From assembly GCF_024330105.1 (NCBI RefSeq), contig NZ_JANDHW010000002.1, positions 310,001 to 374,000 on the forward strand: a stretch of DNA of 64,000 nucleotides. The letters are read 5' to 3'. The notes under the pieces were generated by a model, which saw nothing but the letters and a program-made list of their open reading frames with translations, made no database searches and was not told the origin of the DNA. Source of the stretch: Coprobacter tertius. GTDB taxonomy: Bacteria; Bacteroidota; Bacteroidia; Bacteroidales; Coprobacteraceae. Shown one piece after another: positions 44,029-52,931 of the stretch (the stretch's first letter is position 1; each line of letters starts with the position of its first letter). Position numbers and translations under genes: made by a program.

Positions 44029-44922
44029 ATGGAAGATCATATAAGGATAGCCGCAGTACGCAGAGCAGGTGCATACTCACCCAATCATATTGGGAACGAT
44101 GCCGCCATATTCAGTCAGACGTTGCAATGTTTGCATAATGAAGGATATACGATTACCGAATACAGCGAAGAAGAGTTTCAGGTAGCAGATATTGCGGAAG
44201 ATGTCGTGATAAATATGTGCCGTGAAATGGCTTCTATTTCGAAACTCCAACGGCTTGAAAAAGAAGGTAAGATCGTTTTGAATTCCGGTTTCGGGATTGA
44301 GAATTGTACCCGTGAAAAAATGACTCGTCTGTTATTGGAAGCTAAAGTACCTTCACCCGAAAGTATTATAGTATCTACAGATGAGGATGTCCTCCCGTTG
44401 CTTCATGCCGAACGATTTGTGAACTGTTGGATCAAACGAGGAGATTTTCATGCCATGCATAAAGAAGATGTCAGTTATGTACGTCATCCTGAAGAAGCGA
44501 TTGAAATATTGCGGGAATATGCATTGCGTGGGATCAGCCGGGCTGTTATAAATCGTCATCTCGAAGGCGATTTGGTAAAATTTTATGGGATCGCCGATAG
44601 CGATTTCTTTTATTGGTTTTACCCGTTTGATATGAATCATAGTAAATTCGGCTATGAACAGATTAATGGGAAAGCGGTAGGAATCCCGTTCTCGATCGAT
44701 GAAATGCAATCGATTTGCCGAAAAGCGTCGGAAGTATTGAATGTACAGGTGTACGGAGGTGATTGTATTATATCTCCCGAAGGTGATATATGTATTATCG
44801 ATTTCAACGATTGGCCGAGTTTTGCTCCTTGTCGGGATATCGCTTCGATACATATTGCACGCAGCCTCGATTTGGCGATAAAGAAAAAACGGGTACGGCA
44901 TATGACTGAAGCCAGAAAATGA
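44029..44922 (+). CDS. ATP-grasp-like protein of the inositol-lipid cluster
   Basis: 297 aa from the ATG at 44029 (MEDHIRIAAVRRAGAYSPNH); an earlier in-frame start would overlap the preceding gene by 41 bp. ATP-grasp-type features: RLLLEAKVPSPESIIVSTDE, CWIKRGDFHAMHKEDVSYVR, SRAVINRHLEGDLVKFYGIA, and the metal-binding end GGDCIISPEGDICIIDFNDW. ATP-grasp enzymes join a carboxylate to an amine or thiol through an acyl-phosphate. Its substrate is unknown, but conservation between the nucleotidyltransferase and the phosphatidyltransferase ties it to the lipid pathway. Confidence 0.75.
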   Translation: MEDHIRIAAVRRAGAYSPNHIGNDAAIFSQTLQCLHNEGYTITEYSEEEFQVADIAEDVVINMCREMASISKLQRLEKEGKIVLNSGFGIENCTREKMTRLLLEAKVPSPESIIVSTDEDVLPLLHAERFVNCWIKRGDFHAMHKEDVSYVRHPEEAIEILREYALRGISRAVINRHLEGDLVKFYGIADSDFFYWFYPFDMNHSKFGYEQINGKAVGIPFSIDEMQSICRKASEVLNVQVYGGDCIISPEGDICIIDFNDWPSFAPCRDIASIHIARSLDLAIKKKRVRHMTEARK

Positions 44923-44926
44923 TTTT

Positions 44927-45844
44927 ATGGAAAACGGGAAAGAGAAGATAACATTACGTTCGACATTAAAGTCGATGGATACCGAAGAGACGATCGATTT
45001 ATGGTTTTATCGTCCTATCGGATATGTGTGGGCTTTGTTGTTCAGGCGTTTGGGTATATCCCCGAATGCGGTTACCATTGCGTCTATTTTTATCGGGATA
45101 GCTGCCGGTATTCTGTTCTATTTCGATAACCTCATGTATAATGTGGCAGGAATGTTATTGCTTATATGGGCGAATTCTTTTGATAGTGCCGACGGCCAGT
45201 TGGCCCGTATGACGGGAAAATATTCTCGGTTGGGGCGTATACTCGATGGTTTGAGCGGAGACCTTTGGTTTATCACTATTTATATCGCTTTATGTTTGCG
45301 ATTGATGAATGAAGGATGGAATGTTTCGGTATTTGCGTTAGGGGCTATAGCCGGATATTTCCATGCACAACAAGCGTCTATGGCCGATTATTATCGCAAT
45401 TTTCACCTGTTTTTTGTAAAGGGAAAGAGCGGATCGGAATTAGAAGATATGTCACAACTCGAACAAAATTTCAAAAAGCTAACGTGGAAGAAAGATTTTA
45501 TGACAAAACTCGTACAATTTTTTTACATCGGTTATACGAGAACTCAGGAACGTCTTACTCCTAATATGCAGGAATTACGTTCGATCATCAGAAGCAAATA
45601 CGGTGACAATGTTCCCGAATGGCTGAGGGTACAATTCAGAGCTAAAAGTTTACCATTGATGAAGTATACCAACATGCTTTCGTTCAATACGCGGGTAATA
45701 GCATTATTTATATCGTTGTTTTTGGATGAAGTATGGCTTTATTTCGTTTTTGAGCTAACGGTATTGAATATTATGTTGATATATATGAGAATGCGTCACG
45801 AAAAGATTTGTGACGATTTTGTAAAAAAACTGACCGCTTTATGA
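44927..45844 (+). CDS. CDP-alcohol phosphatidyltransferase (probable phosphatidylinositol-phosphate synthase)
   Basis: 305 aa membrane enzyme. It carries the family motif with all acidic metal ligands: DSADGQLARMTGKYSRLGRI followed by LDGLSGD (D-x2-DG-x2-AR-x8-G-x3-D-x3-D). Several membrane helices surround it (e.g. VTIASIFIGIAAGILFYF, IALFISLFLDEVWLYFVFEL). In Bacteroides the homologous gene next to inositol-phosphate synthase joins inositol phosphate to CDP-diacylglycerol; that role is likely here. The stop overlaps the next start (ATGA). Confidence 0.88.
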   Translation: MENGKEKITLRSTLKSMDTEETIDLWFYRPIGYVWALLFRRLGISPNAVTIASIFIGIAAGILFYFDNLMYNVAGMLLLIWANSFDSADGQLARMTGKYSRLGRILDGLSGDLWFITIYIALCLRLMNEGWNVSVFALGAIAGYFHAQQASMADYYRNFHLFFVKGKSGSELEDMSQLEQNFKKLTWKKDFMTKLVQFFYIGYTRTQERLTPNMQELRSIIRSKYGDNVPEWLRVQFRAKSLPLMKYTNMLSFNTRVIALFISLFLDEVWLYFVFELTVLNIMLIYMRMRHEKICDDFVKKLTAL

Positions 45845-46542
45845 GGGTGAAAGGTATAATTTTCGATTACGGCGGAACGATCGATAGTGACGGTATACAT
45901 TGGAGTGAGATTTTGTGGGAAGCTTACTACAAATATAAAATACCTGTAAGTAAAGAGATTTTTCGGGAAGCGTATGTGTATGCTGAAAGAGCTCTGGCGC
46001 ATACGGTTTATATACAACCGGAGCATAACTTTTATCACATGTTAAAGATAAAGGTGGAGATTGAGCTTAAATACCTTGTTGAAAATAAGATTCTCGATAT
46101 CGATTATTCGAAATATTGTGAAGATATTTCTCGATTCTGTTATGATCGTGCTCATATGTCGGTTAAAAAAGCTGAAAATATTATATCTCAATTATATGCA
46201 AAATATCCGATGGTACTTGTTTCTAATTTTTATGGAAATATACAAACGGTTTTAAATGATTTCGGAATCGGAAAATATTTCGGTAAAATTATTGAATCGG
46301 CAGTTGTCGGAGTGAGAAAACCCGATCCGCAGATTTTTCGTCTTGGCGTGGAGGCTTTGGGTCTAAAGCCGGAGGAAACGGTCGTCGTTGGCGATAGTTA
46401 TAAGAAAGATATACTTCCCGCAACCTCTATCGGTTGTGCTGCGATATGGTTGAAAGGAAAGGGTTGGACCGATGAAGAGGATAAGATCGCTTATGAACAA
46501 ACAATTGATACTATTGTTAAATTAAAAGAACTTTTGTTGTAA
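45841..46542 (+). CDS. HAD-family phosphatase of the inositol-lipid cluster
   Basis: 233 aa. HAD motif I is FDYGGTIDSDG (nucleophile Asp with the second Asp replaced by Gly, and further acidic residues close by); motif II is MVLVSNFYGN; motif III/IV is RKPDPQIFRLG and VVVGDSYKKDILPA. The second Asp of DxD being Gly is unusual and may reduce or change catalysis. By analogy with Bacteroides it should remove phosphate from phosphatidylinositol phosphate. Overlaps the phosphatidyltransferase gene by 4 bp. Confidence 0.82.
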   Translation: MRVKGIIFDYGGTIDSDGIHWSEILWEAYYKYKIPVSKEIFREAYVYAERALAHTVYIQPEHNFYHMLKIKVEIELKYLVENKILDIDYSKYCEDISRFCYDRAHMSVKKAENIISQLYAKYPMVLVSNFYGNIQTVLNDFGIGKYFGKIIESAVVGVRKPDPQIFRLGVEALGLKPEETVVVGDSYKKDILPATSIGCAAIWLKGKGWTDEEDKIAYEQTIDTIVKLKELLL

Positions 46543-46635
46543 TAAATGGCAATGGGAATAGAGGATATATAAAGGCTTAAATGTTCTTTATCACTTTAAA
46601 AATGGCTGAAAGTTCGTATTTAAAAGTAAATAAAG

Positions 46636-46643
46636 TAACTTTG
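46636..46643 (+). promoter_or_regulatory. TAnnTTTG -7 box upstream of inositol-phosphate synthase
   Basis: TAACTTTG in the 224-bp gap between the HAD phosphatase and the synthase gene. It implies a separate transcript with a leader of about 115 nt. No good -33 match. Confidence 0.5.
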
Positions 46644-46766
46644 TAAATAATTGTTGTGAAAACCTTTTTGGGATAAGAAAAAACAATATATATTTAACTA
46701 AAATTTGATGGAAATCATCATTCAACATTTTATTCAACTTGAAAAGTTGTATTAAATAAAAAGATT

Positions 46767-48068
46767 ATGGAAAAAATTAATGAGGAAAAAGCTGAGGGTA
46801 AATTAGGCGTACTTTGTGTAGGTTTAGGAGCTGTGACTTCAACTTTTATGACAGGGGTTTTAATGGCTCGAAAGGGGTTGGCAAAACCAGTCGGATCTAT
46901 GACTCAATACGATAAAATTCGTGTAGGTAAAGGAGCTGATAAACAGTATAAGCATTATGGAGAAATCGTATCGTTAGCCAAACTTGATGATATCGTATTC
47001 GGAGCTTGGGATGTTTATCCGGCAAATGCATATGAATCGGCGATCAATTGTGAGGTATTAAAAGAAAAAGATATCGAACCCGTAAAAGACGAATTGGAAA
47101 AGATTGTTCCCATGAAGGCTGCTTTTGATCATAATTATGCCAAACGTCTCGATGGCGACAATGTAAAGAAATGCAAAGATCGCTGGGATATGACCGAGCA
47201 GTTGAGAGAAGATATCCGTAAATTCAAAGCTGAAAATAATTGCAATCGTATTGTCGTTATCTGGGCTGCTTCTACCGAAATATACGTACCGGTTTATGAG
47301 CCGGTTCACGGTAGTCTTGCAGCTTTGGAACAAGCGATGAAAAACGATGATAAGGAACATATCGCTCCTTCGATGTGTTATGCTTATGCTGCATTAGCCG
47401 AAGGCGCACCTTTTATTATGGGGGCACCTAATACAACCGTAGATATTCCCGCTATGTGGGAAATGGCTGAAAAAACCAAAATGCCTATTGCCGGAAAAGA
47501 TTTCAAGACCGGTCAGACATTGGTTAAATCGGGATTTGCACCGATCATCGGTACACGTTGTCTCGGCCTTTCGGGATGGTTTTCGACCAATATACTCGGT
47601 AATCGCGATGGCTTGGTATTGGATGAGCCGGCAAACTTCCGTACCAAAGAAGTTAGTAAATTGTCTACATTAGAGTCGATACTCGTACCCGAAGAACAGC
47701 CCGATCTCTATACCGATTATTATCATAAAGTGCGTATCAATTATTATCCTCCCCGTAACGATAATAAGGAAGGCTGGGATAATATCGATATTTTCGGTTG
47801 GATGGGATATCCTATGCAAATAAAGATAAATTTCCTTTGCAGGGATTCAATTTTGGCAGCTCCTCTTTTGCTCGACCTCGTATTATTGAGCGATTTGGCT
47901 GCACGTGCAGGACGTTATGGTATACAACGGTTCTTGAGTTTCTTCTTGAAGAGTCCAATGCATACTGAAAACGAAATTCCTGTAAATCATCTTTTCCAAC
48001 AATATGTTATGCTGAAGAATGCCATTCGTGAAATGGGCGGATATGAAGCCGATGAAGAGATCGATTGA
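46767..48068 (+). CDS. myo-inositol-1-phosphate synthase (MIPS)
   Basis: 433 aa. Converts glucose-6-phosphate to inositol-1-phosphate with NAD. LGVLCVGLGAVTSTFMTGVL is the NAD-binding loop. VFGAWDVYPANAYESA, VIWAASTEIYVPV, GAPNTTVDIPAMWEM, AGKDFKTGQTLVKSGFAPII and the C-terminal GWDNIDIFGWMGYPMQIKI are MIPS blocks, including the catalytic lysines in GKDFKTGQT. It supplies the headgroup for the neighbouring phosphatidyltransferase. Separately promoted but adjacent to the cluster. Confidence 0.94.
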   Translation: MEKINEEKAEGKLGVLCVGLGAVTSTFMTGVLMARKGLAKPVGSMTQYDKIRVGKGADKQYKHYGEIVSLAKLDDIVFGAWDVYPANAYESAINCEVLKEKDIEPVKDELEKIVPMKAAFDHNYAKRLDGDNVKKCKDRWDMTEQLREDIRKFKAENNCNRIVVIWAASTEIYVPVYEPVHGSLAALEQAMKNDDKEHIAPSMCYAYAALAEGAPFIMGAPNTTVDIPAMWEMAEKTKMPIAGKDFKTGQTLVKSGFAPIIGTRCLGLSGWFSTNILGNRDGLVLDEPANFRTKEVSKLSTLESILVPEEQPDLYTDYYHKVRINYYPPRNDNKEGWDNIDIFGWMGYPMQIKINFLCRDSILAAPLLLDLVLLSDLAARAGRYGIQRFLSFFLKSPMHTENEIPVNHLFQQYVMLKNAIREMGGYEADEEID

Positions 48069-48100
48069 TTTATAATTCATATATTTTATTATAAATAGGA

Positions 48101-48136
48101 AAGGTCGGGAAATAAATGTAATTTCTCGGCCTTTTT
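48101..48136 (+). terminator. Terminator after inositol-phosphate synthase
   Basis: AAGGTCG-GAAAT pairs with ATTTC-CGGCCTT around a 7-nt loop, ending in TTTTT. One internal mismatch. Confidence 0.8.
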
Positions 48137-48199
48137 CATATTCTCTGTATGGTATGTGTAAAACTCGTTTAGGGATAAGGAAAATCTCACGATTAATAT

Positions 48200-48207
48200 T
48201 ATCTTTG
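48200..48207 (+). promoter_or_regulatory. TAnnTTTG -7 box before carboxynorspermidine dehydrogenase
   Basis: TATCTTTG, 80 bp before the ATG; no clear -33. Confidence 0.5.
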
Positions 48208-48286
48208 TATGTCGTATGATAGGGTTACCTTTAATTTTTAAATGAGGTAATTCCATTGAACTAATTAAAAAACCTGTATATAAGAA

Positions 48287-49483
48287 ATGGGAAAAGTTTT
48301 AATTATCGGTGCAGGTGGCGTTGGTACCGTGGTGGTCAACAAAGTCGCTCAAAATCCCGATATTTTTACAGAGGTCGTTCTGGCCAGTCGTACAAAATCG
48401 AAATGTGACGCAATTGTTGAAGCGATCGGAGACAAACGTATTAAGACCGCTCAGGTAGATGCCGACAATGTTGATGAACTGGTAAAACTGTTCAACGAGC
48501 ATAAACCGGATATTGTAATCAATGTGGCTTTACCTTATCAGGACCTGACGATTATGGATGCTTGTTTGGCCTGTGGTGTGAATTATCTCGATACTGCTAA
48601 TTATGAACCGGTCGATGAAGCAAAGTTCGAATATAAGTGGCAATGGGCTTATCAGGATCGTTTTCGTGAAGCTGGACTTACGGCCATCCTCGGATGCGGT
48701 TTCGATCCGGGAGTTTCGGGAATATATACGGCATATGCGGCAAAACATCACTTCAAAGAAATGCAGTATCTCGACATTGTCGACTGTAATGCCGGTGATC
48801 ACGGAAAAGCTTTTGCCACTAATTTCAATCCCGAAATAAATATTCGGGAAGTAACGCAGAAAGGCAAGTATTTTGAAAATGGAAAGTGGATTTATACCGA
48901 ACCGCACGAAATACATAAACCGTTGACTTATCCCAATATCGGGGCTAAGGAGTCGTATCTTATTTATCATGAAGAGCTCGAATCTTTGGTTAAAAATTTC
49001 CCGACTCTTAAACGGGCCCGCTTCTGGATGACTTTCGGTCAGGAGTATCTTACTCATCTTCGTGTAATACAAAATATCGGTATGGCACGTATCGATCCGA
49101 TTATATATAACGGAGTGGAGATTGTTCCTATTCAGTTCTTGAAAGCAGTATTGCCGGATCCCGGAGAGCTGGGACAAAATTATACCGGAGAAACGTCTAT
49201 CGGATGCCGTATTCGGGGTATTGGGAAAGATGGGAAAGAACTTACGTATTATATATATAATAATTGCAGTCATCATGAGGCTTTTCTCGAAACAGGTGCG
49301 CAAGGAGTAAGTTATACGACCGGTGTGCCGGCTATGATCGGAGCGATGATGTTCTTGAAAGGACTTTGGAAGAAACCGGGAGTCTTCAATGTCGAGGAAT
49401 TCGATCCCGACCCCTTTATGGAGCAACTCAATAAGCAGGGGCTTCCGTGGCATGAGGTATTTAATCAAGATCTCGAATTGTAA
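48287..49483 (+). CDS. Carboxynorspermidine/carboxyspermidine dehydrogenase
   Basis: 398 aa of the saccharopine-dehydrogenase fold. VLIIGAGGVGTVVVNKVA binds NAD(P). The family blocks ASRTKSKCDAIVEAIG, VINVALPYQDLTIMDACLAC, GVNYLDTANYEP, GCGFDPGVSGIYTAYAAKHH and NCSHHEAFLETGAQGVSYTT identify CASDH. It condenses aspartate semialdehyde with a diamine in the polyamine pathway of Bacteroidota, the route that replaces SAM-based spermidine synthase. The partner decarboxylase (NspC) is not in this window. Confidence 0.9.
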   Translation: MGKVLIIGAGGVGTVVVNKVAQNPDIFTEVVLASRTKSKCDAIVEAIGDKRIKTAQVDADNVDELVKLFNEHKPDIVINVALPYQDLTIMDACLACGVNYLDTANYEPVDEAKFEYKWQWAYQDRFREAGLTAILGCGFDPGVSGIYTAYAAKHHFKEMQYLDIVDCNAGDHGKAFATNFNPEINIREVTQKGKYFENGKWIYTEPHEIHKPLTYPNIGAKESYLIYHEELESLVKNFPTLKRARFWMTFGQEYLTHLRVIQNIGMARIDPIIYNGVEIVPIQFLKAVLPDPGELGQNYTGETSIGCRIRGIGKDGKELTYYIYNNCSHHEAFLETGAQGVSYTTGVPAMIGAMMFLKGLWKKPGVFNVEEFDPDPFMEQLNKQGLPWHEVFNQDLEL

Positions 49484-49502
49484 TAAGAAATTTTTCGAAA
49501 AA

Positions 49503-49529
49503 ATACCCCGACTCACTGAGCCGGGGTAT
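49503..49529 (+). terminator. Terminator after carboxynorspermidine dehydrogenase
   Basis: ATACCCCG pairs with CGGGGTAT around an 11-nt loop, with a T-rich run a few bases later. Confidence 0.7.
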
Positions 49530-49572
49530 CTTCATTTTTTTGTGGTTGATGATTTTGTCATAGCGGTTGATA

Positions 49573-50586
49573 ATGGGAAATATATATTCTCTTTTTAAAG
49601 TAGCTTCTTGTATAAAGAGTCAGCGGTTGAAATTGGCAGGAATAGCGGCATTGCATTTTATGGGAAAGCGATATATCGGGGTTTTTCTCGATCCGGTATT
49701 AGCTTGTAACTTTCGTTGTCGAATGTGCTATTTTAGTGATGAAAAGAAACGCAGAGAGATGCATGGAATCATGTTGCATGAAGATATCGAGGCTGTTGCC
49801 CGTTCACTTTTTCACAGGGCATTGAAGTTGCAGATCGGTTGCGGGGCAGAACCTACATTGTTTAAAGACCTGCCTTTTATCGTTTCCTTAGGGAAAAAAT
49901 ACAGAATACCTTATATCTCGCTGACAACTAACGGAAATCTCTTGAACCGGGATTCGTTAATGGCTCTTGCTTCGGCCGGTCTCGACGAAATAACACTTTC
50001 GGTTCATGGGGTAAAACGGGAAACTTACGAGTATTTAATGGTGAACGGCGATTATGATAAGTTTGTGTCTGTACTCGATAATGTTAAAGATGTGAAAGTG
50101 CTATACCCTCGCTTTAAATTACGTATCAATTATACGATGAATGACGATAATATAAAAGAATTACCGTTATTATTCGAAACTTTCCCAAATCTGCCTGTCG
50201 ATATATTGCAGTTGAGGCCGATACAAAAGATAGGAGAGACCGATTATGATAATTTTTCCCTGAACAAGATCGTGGATAATTATGATGGCATTATTACTCC
50301 CTTGCTTCGGGAATGCCGTCAGCGTAATATTGTATGTCTTGCGCCTTCTCCCCGAAATTTGCTTATATTAGAAGATAATAATACTGGCGAGATGATTTCA
50401 GAAGCTACCTACTGTTATGTGTCTCCTCATATATGTTGGCATTCAGATTATGATTATCGTAACATGACCTTTGAAAATTATTCTCGTAAGGCCCACATCG
50501 GCAAGTCTTTATTGAAGAAAGTTTTTTTACCTCGCCGTAAAAAAAAGGTTCAGGTAACTCGTAAAATAAATTATATAATAAAATGA
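49573..50586 (+). CDS. Radical SAM protein
   Basis: 337 aa from the ATG at 49573 (MGNIYSLFKVASC). The cluster-binding motif is LACNFRCRMCYFSD (CxxxCxxC) near residue 50, followed by LQIGCGAEPTLFKDL, YISLTTNGNLLN and SAGLDEITLSVHGVKRETYE, the usual radical SAM barrel elements. A C-terminal pair CYVSPHICWHSDY may hold an auxiliary cluster or zinc, but it is short of a full SPASM domain. No peptide substrate gene adjoins it. Reaction unknown. Confidence 0.85.
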   Translation: MGNIYSLFKVASCIKSQRLKLAGIAALHFMGKRYIGVFLDPVLACNFRCRMCYFSDEKKRREMHGIMLHEDIEAVARSLFHRALKLQIGCGAEPTLFKDLPFIVSLGKKYRIPYISLTTNGNLLNRDSLMALASAGLDEITLSVHGVKRETYEYLMVNGDYDKFVSVLDNVKDVKVLYPRFKLRINYTMNDDNIKELPLLFETFPNLPVDILQLRPIQKIGETDYDNFSLNKIVDNYDGIITPLLRECRQRNIVCLAPSPRNLLILEDNNTGEMISEATYCYVSPHICWHSDYDYRNMTFENYSRKAHIGKSLLKKVFLPRRKKKVQVTRKINYIIK

Positions 50587-50591
50587 AAAAA

Positions 50592-50623
50592 CAAAGATAT
50601 GCTTCTTTATGGCATATCTTTTG
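50592..50623 (+). terminator. Terminator after the radical SAM gene
   Basis: CAAAGATATGC pairs with GCATATCTTTTG (one extra base) around a 9-nt loop, with T-rich sequence after it. Confidence 0.7.
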
Positions 50624-50731
50624 ATTTCCTTTGTACACAAGAATAGGAGATACGACGGATTAATAAAATGACAGAGAATACTGGAAATTAATAATTTGTG
50701 GTTGTCTGTTGTGGTCTCTGCTTTTATTTAT

Positions 50732-50739
50732 TATCTTTG
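50732..50739 (+). promoter_or_regulatory. TAnnTTTG -7 box before bcp
   Basis: TATCTTTG, 23 bp before the bcp ATG at 50763; it falls inside a longer open frame and so supports the later start. Confidence 0.55.
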
Positions 50740-50762
50740 AAAAAAAGAAAATATATAGGAAT

Positions 50763-51215
50763 ATGGCATTGAAGATAGGAGATAAAATACCGGATATTTT
50801 AGGTATTAACCAGGACGGAAAAGAGTTAAAAGCCAGTGATTTTACCGGTCGTAAAATAGCTCTTTATTTTTATCCTAAAGACAATACTCCCGGTTGCACG
50901 GCAGAAGCATGTAGCTTGAGAGACGGGTATGAAAACCTTAGGTCTGCAGGTTATGAAGTAATAGGGGTAAGTAAAGACAGTGTGGCTTCGCACCGTAAAT
51001 TTGCCGATAAAGAATCTTTACCGTTCGATCTTGTAGCCGATACCGATACGTCGCTGAACCAAATATTCGGTGTATGGGCTTTAAAAAAGATGGCGGGTCG
51101 GGAATATATGGGTACTGTACGTACGACATTTCTGATCGATGAAAACGGTGTAATACAGAATATTATTACCAAAGTCGATACTAAAGATCATGCAAAACAA
51201 ATCTTGAATTTATAA
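50763..51215 (+). CDS. bcp: Thioredoxin-dependent thiol peroxidase (Bcp/PrxQ)
   Basis: 150 aa from the ATG at 50763 ([14 protein letters not shown]). Peroxiredoxin that reduces peroxides. The peroxidatic Cys lies in [19 protein letters not shown] (TPGCT), with the resolving Cys five residues later (EAC), as in the PrxQ subclass; [14 protein letters not shown] and [10 protein letters not shown] complete it. recA follows 14 bp later, so the two are probably cotranscribed. Confidence 0.94.
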   Translation: MALKIGDKIPDILGINQDGKELKASDFTGRKIALYFYPKDNTPGCTAEACSLRDGYENLRSAGYEVIGVSKDSVASHRKFADKESLPFDLVADTDTSLNQIFGVWALKKMAGREYMGTVRTTFLIDENGVIQNIITKVDTKDHAKQILNL

Positions 51216-51229
51216 ATAAAACAAATTAT

Positions 51230-52273
51230 ATGGCGGAAAAAGAAGCAGAAAATAAAATTGAAAAAGGGGGTAAAATTGCTGTGCCGAGTGAGAAATTAAA
51301 GGCTTTACAAGCAGCAATGGACAAAATAGAGAAGAATTACGGTAAGGGTGCCATTATGAAAATGGGAGACGATCATGTTGAGGAAGTGGCCGTAATCTCT
51401 ACCGGATCTATTGGTCTTAATGCAGCTTTGGGAGTCGGTGGTTTGCCCCGCGGACGTGTTATCGAAATATACGGACCGGAATCTTCCGGTAAAACGACTT
51501 TAGCAATACATGCTATAGCCGAAGCACAAAAAGCCGGTGGTATTGCAGCTATTATCGATGCTGAACATGCTTTCGATCGTTTTTATGCCGAAAAATTAGG
51601 AGTAGACGTAGAAAATCTTTGGATCTCTCAACCCGATAGTGGAGAACAGGCTCTTGAAATTGCCGAGCAACTTATACGTTCATCGGCTGTAGATATCGTT
51701 GTAATCGATTCTGTGGCCGCTCTTACTCCAAAGGCAGAGCTGGAAGGTGAAATGGGGGATTCGAAAATGGGATTACAGGCTCGTCTCATGTCTCAGGCTT
51801 TACGTAAATTGACGGCAACGATTAACAAGACGAATACGACTTGTATATTTATAAATCAGTTGCGGGATAAATTGGGTGTAATGTTTGGGAATCCCGAAAC
51901 AACAACCGGTGGAAATGCTTTGAAGTTTTATGCTTCGGTACGTCTCGATATACGCAGAATCAGCCAAATAAAAGACGGTGACGAGGTAATCGGTAACCAG
52001 ACGCGGGTGAAAGTAGTTAAAAATAAAGTAGCACCACCTTTCCGTAAAGCCGAGTTTGATATAATGTTCGGTGAAGGAATTTCTAAATCTGGGGAAATAA
52101 TCGATTTAGGAGTCGAGAAAGGCATTATAAAGAAAAGCGGTTCGTGGTTTAGTTATGGCGAAACAAAACTGGGTCAAGGTCGGGATGCAGCAAAGAAATG
52201 TATTCTCGATAATCCTGAGTTGGCCGACGAACTGGAAGGCCTGATAATGGAAGCGTTGAAGCCTGTAAAATAA
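51230..52273 (+). CDS. recA: Recombinase RecA
   Basis: 347 aa. Strand-exchange ATPase that also triggers SOS cleavage. Walker [10 protein letters not shown], the Walker B region [20 protein letters not shown], the L2/L1 loop segments [20 protein letters not shown] and [12 protein letters not shown], and a normal C-terminal domain. No intein. An extra lysine-rich N-terminal stretch (about 20 residues) is common in Bacteroidota. A terminator follows at 52351. Confidence 0.97.
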   Translation: MAEKEAENKIEKGGKIAVPSEKLKALQAAMDKIEKNYGKGAIMKMGDDHVEEVAVISTGSIGLNAALGVGGLPRGRVIEIYGPESSGKTTLAIHAIAEAQKAGGIAAIIDAEHAFDRFYAEKLGVDVENLWISQPDSGEQALEIAEQLIRSSAVDIVVIDSVAALTPKAELEGEMGDSKMGLQARLMSQALRKLTATINKTNTTCIFINQLRDKLGVMFGNPETTTGGNALKFYASVRLDIRRISQIKDGDEVIGNQTRVKVVKNKVAPPFRKAEFDIMFGEGISKSGEIIDLGVEKGIIKKSGSWFSYGETKLGQGRDAAKKCILDNPELADELEGLIMEALKPVK

Positions 52274-52350
52274 AGAATTCTTTTGCTTTTATTCTGTGTG
52301 GTTGACGACAGGCGATGCCTTGCATAGATAAGAGTGAAGGGTTGATGTGT

Positions 52351-52380
52351 CCCCCGGTATTTATATTCCGGGGGATTTTT
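52351..52380 (+). terminator. Terminator after recA
   Basis: CCCCCGG pairs with CCGGGGG around a 10-nt AT loop, followed by ATTTTT. Confidence 0.88.
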
Positions 52381-52399
52381 AATAGTCCTCGTCGTTAGT

Positions 52400-52573
52400 T
52401 CATATGGCACTTGCGTGGGTAAACTCCTGAAAACTGAATATACCCAGAATTAGTATGCCGATAATAATTACTGTAAAGAAAATAATTCCTAATACATTTT
52501 CGAGCTTTTCGTTTTCACGGTTAATAAAACCGGCTTCGTTCGTTCTGAAAACCCATTTTTTTAAATCCTTCAT
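52400..52573 (-). CDS. 57-aa single-span membrane protein
   Basis: A short minus-strand gene from the ATG at 52573 to a TGA at 52400. A charged N-terminus (MKDLKKWVFRTNEAGFINRE, then NEKLEN) precedes one hydrophobic helix (VLGIIFFTVIIIGILILGIF) and a short tail. The shape is that of a real single-pass membrane protein rather than random sequence, and it faces the strong recA terminator. No family recognised; possibly a small stress or regulator protein. Confidence 0.55.
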   Translation of the reverse strand: MKDLKKWVFRTNEAGFINRENEKLENVLGIIFFTVIIIGILILGIFSFQEFTHASAI

Positions 52574-52931
52574 AATAACTACTATTTACAATTATTAAAA
52601 CAGATTCTTGTTCGTAATGTTCGTTGATAAAATATTATGTTTGAAAATACTTAGAATAAAAAATACCTTGAAAGTGTATATTGAACAATTTGGAGTGCAA
52701 ATATAAAAGATAATCATATATATTAAATTAAAAAAATCATAAAAATTGCCCTTACAAATATCTGTGCACAAAAATGTAAAAGATGTTATATATTTTCTAC
52801 TTGTATAATCGCATAAAAATTCTTATCTTAAGAAAGATTTTATTCCGAATGGCAATTTTCTGATCATCATTGGTCGATAATGATGCTGTTGCCAGATGTA
52901 TGAATATTAATAATAAGGAGAAGGTTGTTTT
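52574..52931. other. AT-rich intergenic region before the KamA-like gene
   Basis: About 360 bp, very AT-rich. It should contain the divergent promoters of the 57-aa gene and the KamA-like gene. GGAGAAGG at 52918-52925 is a good ribosome-binding site for the latter. No RNA gene or repeat recognised. Confidence 0.45.

Noticed and set aside
48530-49516. 328-codon minus-strand frame opposite carboxynorspermidine dehydrogenase
   Set aside because: Mirror frame of a conserved enzyme, without ribosome site or recognisable motifs.
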